From Diphasiastrum complanatum (Eukaryota > Streptophyta > Lycopodiopsida > Lycopodiales > Lycopodiaceae), in contig CM055095.1 of the NCBI GenBank assembly GCA_029204225.1, positions 31,756,936 to 31,820,935 of the forward strand: DNA of 64,000 nt. The letters run 5' to 3'. A program made the translations under genes and the position numbers. Below the pieces are notes generated by a model. That model saw nothing but the letters and a program-made list of their open reading frames with translations, searched no databases and had not been told where the DNA came from. Below, one piece after another: positions 21,354-31,999 of this stretch; positions within the stretch are counted from its first letter, which is position 1, and each line of letters starts with the position of its first letter.

Positions 21354-21510
21354 CCTGCATGGTTCATATAATGATCATAAAGAAATATGAACAAGTGTCA
21401 ATTTTGAAAGACCAAGAGGAAGGGAGAGACCAAGAAAAAGGACATGTTGTAGTCTCAGTCCCGGACCTAGAGCTGCCATTTCACAATCAGATTAAAACCA
21501 TACCGTGATC
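21354..21510. other. 5' flank or intron of the PPR gene
   Basis: No coding sequence is recognised. If the PPR gene has an upstream exon, this stretch would be intronic or contain the splice acceptor at about 21355. Confidence 0.3.
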
Positions 21511-21662
21511 TCAATCCGTCACAATCTTGAAAGGTCCACAATAACGGGTAGACAGCTTATAATGCTTCCCAGTACGTAACGTCTTAGAATCTTTTGGAAT
21601 CCTAAGATATACCCAGTCATCAACTTTAAAATCTCTTGGAGATCCTTGTGCATTTGTAACTA
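21511..21662 (-). pseudogene. Ty3/gypsy integrase C-terminal fragment
   Basis: The minus strand reads FKVDDWVYLRIPKDSKTLRT, then GKHYKLSTRYCGPFKIVTD, then a stop. This is the conserved C-terminal (GPY/F-type) block of chromovirus-like integrases (G-D-x-V-x-L-R ... L-x-x-R-Y-x-G-P-F). Only this ~50-residue piece remains, next to the PPR gene 5' end. Confidence 0.75.
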
Positions 21663-24489
21663 TAAATCCCCCAAAAAAAACCCTAAAAAAAAAGCAAATT
21701 ACTATAATTTTCAGCTTCCTACACCTTCAATTTTTGGAAATGTTTGTTGTAACTCCATGGAGAGTTTAAAAAGACATTGATTAATCCTCTAACAAGGTCT
21801 ATTAAGTGTTTTACATCAATATGTGATCAAATTTGTGAAAAAACTTGCAAAAATTATGAATTTTAGCAATATTTCTAGGTTTTTTCACTACATAAAGCTG
21901 ATCTCTACCTCATGCAACCCCACGCCGCTCACATGCAGCTCAAATTACCCATGGATAGCCATCTAATGATCTAATCTTGCTAGATATTGATTCTTACTAT
22001 CAAATTCTAGTAAAAAACCATCAAATTGCAGCACCCCTCTTAGTAAGGGTAGATTCATAGTCAATGGTGTCTAACTGATGGATCAAGCCTATCAGTGTAG
22101 TAGGGTAAAGTCATCTTAGTTGGGCAAGCTCCAAAGTCTTGGAAAATTAGACGCTACCTTGCCTACTGTACGATGGATAATTGCCTTTCACAAAACGCTA
22201 GATCATTTTCAAGTCGGCTCCCAACAGATGCACCAATGTTAAAAAGGGGATGACATTGTTCTTAATTAATACTCATGTCATGCAAAGATAGCCAAGCACT
22301 CTAATGGTCAATCTGGAGGATGTTCCATATAGCTAAGTCATGCTCCCTGATCGATATGGGTTTTCAAGCCCACAAGAGTACGTTTACAAGGAGGGTGAAT
22401 TCCTTACATGCCTTCCTCTGAACTAAGGATTCCATTTCAGGATGTCGAAAATGTTTTTAGAGCTCTTGACAACCAATAATAAAGTAGAGGACCTGTCTAA
22501 ATTTGGATGATGTGTAGATTTTCATATGGGCATCTTGGTAACAATTCTGGAGAGAATGGTTTTAGCTCATTGTAGTAAGTAGACGTAATCTTTTCTAGTG
22601 GCCAAATTAGGTCAATCTCTAATTTAGCAACTGAAAAATGACTCCCATCAAGGTGGTGTCGTATATGCATTATCCTATCCCCATTGTGCATGTGGTGATG
22701 GAAGTCTAGAGAATGACAATGATATCCAGTTACACTACCGTACTTTGTAGCATCGTTATCTCTTTTGTTATAATACCGATTCCATTAATATATATTACCT
22801 GAATAGTCGTCGTAAGAGAATCCTGTGAGGAGGTCATGATTGCTCAAGGATGTCATTTTCTTTTTATGGAAAACGGTTACAAAATACACCATAACAAAGC
22901 AAGTTCCTTCGAATCCTATCCATTCTTGTCTTACAATAGCTTAAGAAGTATAATATTACATCTACCTGTCTTTTACTATAATCAAAAAAGTGTTTGCCAT
23001 TTATGTACATGTATGGTTTGACGGATTTCAAAGTGCTTTAAATACATATGGTTTAGAGTCGAAGACTCAAGTATCCTTAGTAAGCCACGACCTAGGCTGT
23101 AAAGGACATACATTACACTTGTTATGTCAACAAATATACAATATATGGATCTTCATCGAAAAGAAGATAAGCGCACATGTCATTATTGCATTGCAATGGA
23201 TTCCGAAAAAGAAGCATTGAATTTGGCCTTGAAGTGATATGGTTTGTTTAGTTTGACCTTAGGCATGTCATTTATAGGACTTGAGAATATATTTGTCTTT
23301 GTTGATTGTTTCATTGAAACTAAAAATTGCCATTGTAGAATCATTATTTGCCGCTCCACAAGTAATGCCAATTGACACTGATGAGGACAATGATGAGGAT
23401 CTTGATGAGTGAAATTTTGATGACTTTCATAGATGGCGTACAAGTTAGATACTAATTTTTTATTTGATTGGATTTGTTTCGCTTATTCGTACTTGCATAA
23501 TCTAGTCACTTGCTGTAAAGACCACTAGAGAGAAACCCCTAAGATGAGGATAGGAAAACACAAGAGAGACTGTGAAGCAAAACCACCCAACCAATCCTAG
23601 ATCCCTCCTGGATCTAGTCCCCAAGCCATGCCATGTGATAGCAAGAGGAGAAGAGCTCACTGGTAACCTAGACCAAAGTCGTCGACGTGATAATCTCTAC
23701 CTCAATATATAGAGAGTAGGATCATGTGCATGACCACATGCAATCCCCATGTAGGTCAACTATACATAGATCACAGCTCTTCATGCATACCTCCTGCCTA
23801 TATCAGTCACACATACATGCACTACTCCATATGTCTCTATTAGAGTGTCTAGGTCCTCTCAAGTCATTAGTCACCAACAGGCCTCGGCGTGGAATTAAAT
23901 CTGGGCGTGACCAATAATCTCGAACACTGGAGGGCTGGTCTACCATATTAGGACTATTCCATGTCCTTAGCTGAATATGGCCGGAACATTCTTCCTCCCT
24001 TAAATAGGTTATGTCCTTAGAACGGAAAAAAGAAAACATGAAATTATCACTTAAGCTTTCAAATCTTACCCATGAACCATTATTCTTAGTCTGATCTTTT
24101 TATCTGAATAGGTACTCAGAGATGCAACAATTTTTCAATTGCTTGCTTGACTCATGAATATCGATTCAAATTCTAAAAGATATACTAAGATATAAGTCTT
24201 TCAAATGGGTTGATCTAATCCAAAAGAAAAGTTCATCACCTTCATGTAATCCCAATTACATAAAACATTGGGTGATCTACTTTATTTCAGAAATCAAATC
24301 CAAAAGCTAAAGAAATTCCATTTCAAATTCTTGCAGAAAATAAGGCTTCTTGGTACCAATATTCTTAGAATATCCAAATATTCTAAAATACCACAATTCA
24401 GTCATCAGAAATCTCTCATAACCTAAACAATTTAGATATTGCTACTCCAGCCGCCATCTACCCAGAAAGGGAGGCAGCCGCGACCTCCA
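21663..24489. other. Unassigned DNA, 2.8 kb
   Basis: No gene or transposon domain could be recognised on either strand. There are scattered open frames of 60-86 codons only. An acidic stretch (PIDTDEDNDEDLDE) at 23371-23412, ended by a stop, has no supporting context. Confidence 0.35.
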
Positions 24490-25079
<590 letters not shown>

Positions 25080-25560
25080 TGCTGGTGTCAGAGCAAATCC
25101 ATGCTATTTTAACGCTGGTGACTTAAGAAACGTCACACACTACTGTCCATACTCCTGAGCGTATCCATGCTTTCCGGTCGTATCTCACCATAATCTGATA
25201 TGACTATTGAATAGGTAATAAATTTGTAAAAGCCATGGTTGAATAATGTAGTTACGAATGAACTTACGTTTATCGTAACTCCATATCCAACCCGTTGTTT
25301 TTTAAGGCCTTGTATTGGATAAGCTTCATCTTATTGGTGAGGTTTCTGTGGTTTTTACAAGGTATTAGGACAGATCCGTGCCATTCTAATCCTTTTGTAA
25401 GAACCGTTTATCTTACGCAAATCCATGCTATCCCAGATAATTTGAAGAGAACCCTTGTTTCAGGACAACGTGGGTGTCATTATACGCAAAGTAGTTACAT
25501 TATTTATGAAGTAATATAGTCAAACTGAGTAAAAAAGAGCTAATTTCTATATTTAGGATC
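25080..25560 (-). repeat. PLE 3' tail with GCATGGAT motifs
   Basis: The non-coding tail includes minus-strand TAGCATGGATTTGCGTAAG (25417 region), GGCACGGATCTGTCCTAATA (25370 region), AAAGCATGGATACGCTCAGG (25155-25175) and AGCATGGATTTGCTCTGACA (about 25088-25110). The same motifs in the same order occur in both plus-strand copies near 6.7-6.93 and 8.29-8.35 kb. Confidence 0.7.
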
Positions 25561-25564
25561 ATTA

Positions 25565-25786
25565 TTAGTACCGAGAATGGAATATATTTGTAAAGAGACA
25601 CCTTCCCTTTCGAGCATAGGTGGTGCTTGCAAAGTCTGAAAACTGTTTGGAAAACTCATACCTGGATGATCGTACAAGTGACTTCTTGTGAGGATGCCAT
25701 GATAGTCCCTCAAGTGCTCTTGCCTTCTTTCGACTCACACCATTCATAATGTTATTGTCAGATATTGTGAAAACGATATTAAGCAT
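25565..25786 (-). pseudogene. PLE C-terminal basic block
   Basis: The 73-codon frame contains SWHPHKKSLVRSSRYEFSKQ and FSDFASTTYARKGRCLFTNI, matching at protein level the two plus-strand copies at 6340-6639 and 7954-8232. The shared pattern W-H/K-P-x-x-K-K and R-Y-x-F suggests a nucleic-acid-binding tail. The equivalent nucleotides also read ATGGCATCCTCACAAGAAG followed by CAGGTATG in another frame. Confidence 0.45.
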
Positions 25787-26149
25787 GTTAAGGAAAGCCT
25801 ACTACTCATTGCTTATATAAGTCTGAAGCGAATGGTTTAGTGTGCATACATGTGCAAACGCTTATAGTTTTATGGTTCGAAAACAAACCTAATCGAAAAC
25901 AAAGATAGTAGTAATATTCGATGCTACAAAAAGCCCAAGTTTTATTTGTTAGTGCTTAGACACAATAGTATTCCCTTTGAAATAGCAACCATTCAAAAGT
26001 ACGATAGCAAACAGGTTAAAGCATGAGATATACTAATCATAATCAGAACGTGCCAGTATCTGAGTTGTATCTTTTGTACAATACCATGATACTACAATGG
26101 CTTCGTCTCTGGACTATGTATGTAATTTTTCGTTACTTATGGAACAACC

Positions 26150-27380
26150 AAACATTCATACTGTCCCGCGTTTTCTGGTTTTCTAATCTGATTCTTATTC
26201 AGAAACACATCAATATTGGAATTATTAATGAAGCAAATGTCATCCATATATCTAAACGAGTGATTGAAATCATTCATATCTTTTCTGAGACCTAACTTGG
26301 CTAGTCTCTAAATAAATTGAGCTTCAAAGAACGCAAGATACCAGTTACACCATGTAAGTGAGCATGAAAAACCCATCGGTATACCACGAATCTGTCTCCA
26401 GGTTTTGTTTCCTAATTTGACAATGCAATTGTCTATTAGGAAGGCATTCCACAAGCATAAGAGATTTTTATCGATATTGTACCACCCTTCCGACTTTTTA
26501 TTTGCCCATGACCATTTAAAGGCGTCCCTTTCTTGTTCCCACTTGAAACTCAGAAGCATCTTATTCGAATTTTGAAAGCATAAGTAATGGATTTATTCAT
26601 GATAGTTTTCAACCCATCAGTGCCAGTATGTTTTCATAGCATTTAGAAATATCTGCAACCCATGCATTGGTAATCTTTCATGTTAGATTGAGATAAAAAT
26701 TAATCGAGGACTCACACTGCCAAAATAAGCATGTATCCATTTTTAGGATACCTTTGTATGTTTTTGCCTTAAGGCTTGCACCCTCCTTGAGGAATGGTAA
26801 CAGCATACCAAGAGCCCATGTTAGGAATTTTGCGAGTTTAGTAAAGCAACAGTCATGCGCATTGGTAATTCATCTAAAAGATTCCTTGTGGGCTTTGTAC
26901 GCACATGGTAGATACGACAAAGAGTCATTCCCCAAGAAGATGTTGGGTAAAAACCCAGTTAGCTTTTCCATGACATATGTGATAGTTTCTGTAACTGAGT
27001 TTCTTTGATCATTAGGAAAGGGGCTGAAGTCAAGAGTGTTAAGTCTATCTAGGGCAAGCTTCTGTACAAGAAATTTACATATGAGACTGGGATTATGTTG
27101 TGTCTTGTCAATGCCATTGATGTAGAGCAAATTTGTGAGCCATTGTCTTTCATTTTTAGCAGTTTGTATTTTTGCAATTGTGTCCTTATTGCCATATAGC
27201 CAAGTTCTTTTTTTTATAATTTCCATGGCAATGCTTTTACAAAAGTCGCATGCTTCCTTATTGTTTCTTCATTCAAATGTTCATGTGTAGGTAAGAGCTT
27301 GATTAATTTGAACCATCCATCATAAAGTTCAGAAGCCACCTCATTTACATTATTCTTTTTCAAGGTAATATGATTGAGAC
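26150..27380 (-). pseudogene. PLE reverse transcriptase pseudogene
   Basis: The readable blocks, in order, are QKLALDRLNTLDFSPFPNDQ, FLPNIFLGNDSLSYLPCAYK, AHKESFR then a stop, ITNAHDCCFTKLAKFLT, WRQIRGIPMGFSCSLTWCN, WYLAFFEAQFI then a stop, RLAKLGLRKDMNDFNHSFRY and MDDICFINNSNIDVFL. The YMDD catalytic motif lies at 26239-26250. The G-I-P-M-G-x-S-C-S and R-Y-x-D-D-I-C-F-I-N motifs are characteristic of PLE RTs. At least four stops interrupt the frame, so it is inactive. Confidence 0.8.
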
Positions 27381-27386
27381 CCATCT

Positions 27387-27815
27387 CTAAAGAGTTACGT
27401 AAAATCGGGCTTTTAACAATATTGCTATCCGTAGAAATAGCATGCCCAAATGTTTTTGCGACAAAGTTCTTGAATCTATTAAGAGATAAGCATTCACACG
27501 AATGTAAGTATTAATATCATGAAAGCATTCATCTACAATAGCGAATAGTCTGAATAAAACATGAGCGTAAAAAGTCTTCACATGGATTGCTTCAAATACT
27601 CTATTGCGATAACATAGATGTAAGCTTGGTCGTTTAAGGAGGCGTTCTATCTCTCGTATGTTTTTAGCATTGCCGAGGTGTGATAAGAGTTTGGCAGAAG
27701 AATCTTTGGCAAGCTCAATAGAGGCATCAACCATGTACTGTCGAATGAAAAGAAAGGTAAGGTGTGCCTTAACCACATCTCTGGCGGGGCTTATGTAGCC
27801 ATAGAAAGAAAGCAT
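27387..27815 (-). pseudogene. PLE ORF, N-terminal region
   Basis: An open frame of 142 codons rich in helix-forming residues (SAKLLSHLGNAKNIREIERL; VFEAIHVKTFYAHVLFRLFA) precedes the RT in the same orientation. After 27387 reading continues in another frame through EMGLNHITLKKNNVNEVASE, ELYDGWFKLIKLLPTHEHLN towards the RT. I know no function beyond its place upstream of the RT. The start codon at 27815 is a guess, because the 5' end abuts a copia LTR. Confidence 0.55.
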
Positions 27816-27986
27816 TCATTTGTTTTTGGAGAGAAGCACCAGGGAAGAACTTGCCTAGGTAATGCACAATTTTTTCATTTATGTGAGTTGTTGTATTTTA
27901 CTCAAGTTGACAATCTACAAGTGTGCAAAAAGCCTTGCTTGAGTTTTGCACAAAGTTAGAATTGAGAACGTCATTTACTTAGTTCT

Positions 27987-28675
27987 TGTGAAAATATTGT
28001 ACTTTTGGACCATAAATGGATCTACACAAGACACACAAGAGTGATTGGATGCTTGCTTAACAATCTATCAAAAAAGTAGACACAAAAAGTTGATCTAGAT
28101 TGGCAATTTGACAAACAACAAGCAAGAATAATCATCAAACATTGATCATAGATGAAATCCGAGTTCACACGTGTGAAATGACGCCTGTTGTACGGCCTGC
28201 AAACAAAGTATGAAGGCTGAATCACTTTGGTTGCATTTAGATCACAAAATCTCTATAGAGATGTGGAGTAGCTCGAGATTGCCAATGAGCTCCAAAAAAG
28301 AATCTATCTTCTCACTATGGGAGGATGGAATACATAGCAAAAGTCACTTCCTTTGTAAAGTTAGGTGAATTTCCAACATGTAATAAGGAAGTTAACCTGG
28401 CTTTCTTGCCCTAATTTACAACCCTAGCCTCATTCCTAGAGTCATGCCAAGTAGGTGGCTAGTTGGTCAATTTTTCATCATAAATTCAGGTGTAGTTCCT
28501 AGAATGTAAGAATCACTACCAAACTGACATGTCCAACTCTTTAGACTCGATCTAACCTACACTAGGATAGGTTTCCCATGTGGCATCTTGGCCTCACACG
28601 TGTGGGGACCCACTCATGTACATAGTTTACAATATTCTACATGGCTAGATTTGCCAACATTGGCAATTTCTCACA
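27987..28675 (-). repeat. 3' LTR of minus-strand copia (689 bp)
   Basis: In element orientation it begins TGTGAGAAATTGCC (28675) and ends ATTTTCACA (27987), with TG...CA termini and short inverted ends. A purine-rich tract TTTGAGGAG precedes it. It contains CACACGTGTG palindromes at 28166 and 28595. A related LTR starts at 33797 on the plus strand. Confidence 0.75.
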
Positions 28676-29464
28676 CTCCTCAAATCTAGCCTTGGAAATT
28701 ATGATACTTTTATCAATTACTCCAATTGAAGATCTTAGCTTAACAAATGAATCCTTAGGCAAGGATTTAGTGAATATATCAGCTAAGCAATTCAATGAAG
28801 ACACATGTTGGAGCTTGATCTCTTTGACTTGCACTTTCTCCCTAAGATCACTAGCAAAAAACTTAAGATACATGGAAGGATCATAGTCACTTAGGATAGA
28901 TCCTAGTGAGATAAGAAAAGAGTTGAGTCTAGCATACCATGATCTTGGTGCTTGCTTGAGTCTATAAAGACTTTTAAAAAGCAAGCAAACTTTGGACTCA
29001 TCCTTGATGAATCCTTGAGGTTGCTCCATATAGACTTTCTCTTCAAGATATCCATTGAGAAATGCATTGGAAACATCTAATTGGAACACCTTCCATTTGA
29101 AATAGCAAGCAATAGATATGATGATCCTTATTGTCACCATATTTGCAATGGGTGCAAAGGTCTCTTCATAATCAAGGCCTTGGATTTGAGCAAATCCTTT
29201 TGCAGATAGCCTTGCTTTGTACTTGTTGATGGTGCCATCATGATTGTACTTGATTCGAAATACCCACTTGCAACCAATGATATGCTTGCTAGATGGAGGA
29301 TCCACAAGCTCCCAAGTATTGTTGGTGATCAATGCATCATATTCTTGCTCCATAGCTTTGTACCACTCCTTTGATTGGAGTGCATCTTGGACACAATTTG
29401 GCTCTTCATGTGATATGAAAAGCATAATTGGTGGAATCAAGGTCCACTTGCTTGCCTTTGTCAA
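28676..29464 (-). pseudogene. copia RT fused in frame to RNase H end (internal deletion)
   Basis: The frame is open from 29464 through 28676. RT blocks NNTWELVDPPSSKHIIGCKW, YKARLSAKGFAQIQGLDYEE, TFAPIANMVTIRIIISIACY, VSNAFLNGYLEEKVYMEQPQ and SLYRLKQAPRSWYARLNSFL lead to SDYDPSMYLKFFASD, then directly LREKVQVKEIKLQHVSSLNC and LADIFTKSLPKDSF. The YVDD catalytic block and most of RNase H are deleted (roughly 0.9 kb compared with 12.7-13.6 kb), yet the frame is kept. It cannot be catalytic. Confidence 0.9.
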
Positions 29465-29798
29465 TATATGAGAGCCTCTTAGATTCGGATCTCTCTCTCA
29501 AAGATCTTCTTGGTGAGAATACATGAGGAGTCTCCTCCTCAAACCTCGACCTCATCACTTCTTGATTGTCTTCAATAGAGATAGTTGGTGATGCATATTG
29601 AGATGTCTTGATCTTGGCCCCTTCCAAGGCGGATTTTTTATCTTCATGAAAAGTGACATCTCTGCTCTCAATCACTTTGGAAGTAGAGAGTATATAGGCT
29701 CTATATGCTTTCTTGGTGGATGAATATCCAACCATGATCCCTTTGCTTGAGCTTGGACATCTTTCTTTCTTGTCTCCAATGGAATATGAGCAAAGCAA
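29406..29798 (-). pseudogene. copia integrase C-terminus and linker
   Basis: The frame reads GIMVGYSSTKKAYRAYILST, SKVIESRDVTFHEDKKSALE, then an acidic linker with SPRRSLRERSESKRLSYIDK, and runs towards the RT opening. The PRRS-x-R linker motif is shared with the copies at 12.1 and 31.85 kb, showing one family. Confidence 0.85.
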
Positions 29799-30520
29799 AT
29801 ACTTCTAAAGATTCTAAGGTGTTCAGACTTAGGCTTTTTCTTGAATAAGACTTCACATGGTGAGGTTCCTCCAAGAGCAAGGTGAGGGAGTCTATTACAT
29901 AGATAGTTGGCACAATTGATAGCTTTTCCCCAAAAATCCTTAGGCAAGGATGCTTCAATTCGAAGTGCTTTGGCACACTCACACAAGGATCTATTCTTCC
30001 TCTGGGCCAACCCATTTTGAGAAGGGGAACAGGCACAAGATTACTCCCTTTTGATGCCTTCTTGCTCACAATAGTCATGAAATTTGTTGGAGATGTACTC
30101 TCCACCTCCATCACTCCTCAAAGCTTTGATCTTGAAGGAGAATTATTTCTCAACATAAGCTTTGAATATGAGGAAATAATCAAACACCATGGATTTTGAA
30201 GATAGAAGATATAACCATGTGTATCTTGTGTGATCATCAATAAAAGTAACAAAACAAGTGGCTCCTCCATTGCTTTAGCTTGATGAGAAGTGCACATTTG
30301 AGCATATCAACTCCAAAGGATGTGAAGTATTGATGGAATATCTTGAATATGGCTTCTTATGTGACTTGGAAATAGCAGAGTCCTCACATGGCTTGATCTC
30401 CTTGGAAAGTGACTTTGGCAAGCCAATAACTTTGGCTTCTTTGACCATAGAATACATAGATTTGTATTTGGGATGGCCCAATATTTTATGCCATAAATCC
30501 TCCTTGGAAAGCTTGGTCAC
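29799..30520 (-). pseudogene. copia integrase pseudogene
   Basis: The zinc-domain signature DLWHKILGHPKYKSMYSMVK (30.5 kb) is followed by a damaged Cys pair, HPLELICSNVHFSSS, then a frame change. The core end reads LAQRKNRSLCECAKALRIEA (30010) and then PKSEHLRIFRSICFAHIPLE. The catalytic glutamate of NG-x-A-E-R is glutamine here. Stops and frameshifts interrupt the core. Confidence 0.8.
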
Positions 30521-30890
30521 TTATGCAACATCATAAGAATTTGCACTCTCTCTTGGATCTAATTTGCATATGCCTCCAAATCTAGATCCATGTGCAAGGA
30601 TCTCATCATCTTTCTTGATCACACAAGTGTCAATATGGAATTTGACATCAAGGCCATTATTAAGTAATTGGCCAACATTTATGAGGTTCTTTGTAAGCTT
30701 GGGAACAAAAAGAACCTTGTGAAGAGATAGAGCTTTAGAAGATGCAAGCTTCAAGGGAATAGTCCCTACTCCAATTTTACATTCATGATCATTTGCAGTG
30801 TATATAGACTTCTTGACCCCTTCATAAGGCATAATAGATGAGAAAGAGTCCTTGGAGCTACACATATGAGATGATGCTCCACTTGTTGGA
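30521..30890 (-). pseudogene. copia protease (truncated at its catalytic motif)
   Basis: The minus strand reads SGASSHMCSSKDSFSS, NDHECKIGVGTIPL, LHKVLFVPKLTKNLINVGQL, ending CKLDPRESANSYDVA. The aspartate before SGA is missing because homology is cut at about 30890, the junction with unassigned DNA. Confidence 0.8.
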
Positions 30891-31250
30891 GTTTAATCTT
30901 CTCCTACTCATCCCTTCGCCCTCCTACTCTCAAGAATTCCCTCTCTTTGAATCAGTCTGCAAAAAATACACGCAAAGTCGAATCAGGCAGAACCGCAAAG
31001 CCATCGCCAAATTACGGTTTGACTGAAGAGCACCGTCAAAATGATGTTAACGGAGAAACACGACTTCAACTTGTGAAGGCAACGAACCACAAACCATAGG
31101 AAGTCGTTAAAACCCGTAGGTTACTATCTACGAGCACTTGCGGAATCTTCAATGGCAATGGAACTTAAAATCCCGTCGACCACCATACGTGACCTTCTTA
31201 CGATCTCCTACGACGGAAAGAGCCATGATCAAACTCACCGGAAAATATCT
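30891..31250. other. Unassigned junction sequence between two head-to-head copia copies
   Basis: This GC-richer stretch lies between the truncated proteases of two opposing copia copies. It encodes MAMELKIPSTTIRDLLTISY (from 31152, plus), which has no copia match. It may be a piece of host gene or another element. Function is unknown. Confidence 0.35.
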
Positions 31251-31754
31251 TCGATGAAGTCTGTGAACTCACATCAATTTCTCTTCATTCCTAGCATCAC
31301 TAAGAATTTGCTTAGTGTCGGTCAACTTTTAGATCATGGTTTCATTGTGGAGTTCTCTATTAATATATGCAACATCAAGAAGAGTAGGATGATCATAGCA
31401 AGAGGAAGAAGGTTTGGGAGGTTGTTTAAGCTTGATGCTTTTGTTGATCCTAACCAATTTATAATAGTAGCCAAGGAGGACAAGATGGCCACAAACGATT
31501 TGTGGCACAAGAGGCTTGGTCACATCAATGCCAAGTCTATGGAAGTCATGTGCAAGGAGGAGCTTGCTCTAGGCCTTCCAATATCCATGGAAAAGGAGAA
31601 AAAATTTTGTGAAGCATGTGCTTTGGCTAAAGCACATAGGTTGCCTTTCTCTAACACTATCACTAAGACTACTCACCCTCTTAAGTTGATTCATTTGGAT
31701 GTACATTTTGCTAGCACAAAGAGCAATGGTAGAGTAGAGGCACAATGTTTGTAA
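31251..31754 (+). pseudogene. copia protease end and integrase zinc domain
   Basis: The open frame contains the protease C-terminal block FLFIPSITKNLLSVGQLLDH, then the integrase HHCC domain NDLWHKRLGHINAKSMEVMC with CEACALAKAHRLPF, and the core start HPLKLIHLDVHFASTKSNG. The rest of the core is deleted: it jumps to the linker within about 60 bp. Confidence 0.85.
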
Positions 31755-31999
31755 TCTTGAATGATGAATCCTCTATGAATCATATTGGCAAAGATATGGT
31801 TGAGATCAAGGAGGAGCTTGATCAAGAGGAGGAGAAAAATCCGAGAGCTTCAACTATTCCAAGGAGATCCACAAGAGCAAAGATGAAGCTATCAATGCTC
31901 ATTTTTGTGGACAAGGAAAGGCAAGTTGGAAAGGGGGGTACATTTTGTACTTCCTTTGCTGAGTTTTGTAATGAAGTCCCTTTGGATTCTAAAGTATAG
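31755..31999 (+). pseudogene. copia linker fragment
   Basis: The frame contains IPRRSTRAKMKLSMLIFVDK, equivalent to the PRRSTRSKAEPSRLTYFEKG linker at 12.1 kb and the SPRRSLRERSESKRLSYIDK linker at 29.5 kb. No RT follows, unlike in those copies. Confidence 0.7.

Larger units (their letters stand above)
25080..27986 (-). mobile_element. Penelope-like retroelement (PLE) remnant
   Basis: The minus strand carries an upstream helical region (27387-27815), a PLE-type reverse transcriptase (about 26150-27380), a C-terminal basic block (25565-25786) and a non-coding tail (25080-25560). Block and tail recur on the plus strand at 6.3-6.9 and 7.95-8.39 kb. The RT differs from LTR-element RTs (SYLPCAYKAHKESFR, RGIPMGFSCS, FRYMDDICFI) and matches the terminal PLE group. 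No GIY-YIG endonuclease was recognised. The 5' side abuts a copia LTR at 27987. PLEs are rare in flowering plants, which supports a non-angiosperm source. Confidence 0.75.
27987..30890 (-). mobile_element. Ty1/copia element remnant with 3' LTR, lacking gag
   Basis: From 30890 downward the minus strand reads protease, integrase, linker, RT, a fused RNase H end and the 3' LTR. Its protein motifs are close to those of the element at 8.4-13.8 kb. Gag and the 5' LTR are absent; homology stops abruptly inside the protease motif SGASSHMCSS near 30890. Confidence 0.85.

Noticed and set aside
23376-23420. Hammerhead ribozyme, because of CTGATGAG followed by GAAA
   Set aside because: The bases between do not form stem II and no flanking stems I/III are evident; the stretch is a simple acidic GAT/GAG-rich repeat.
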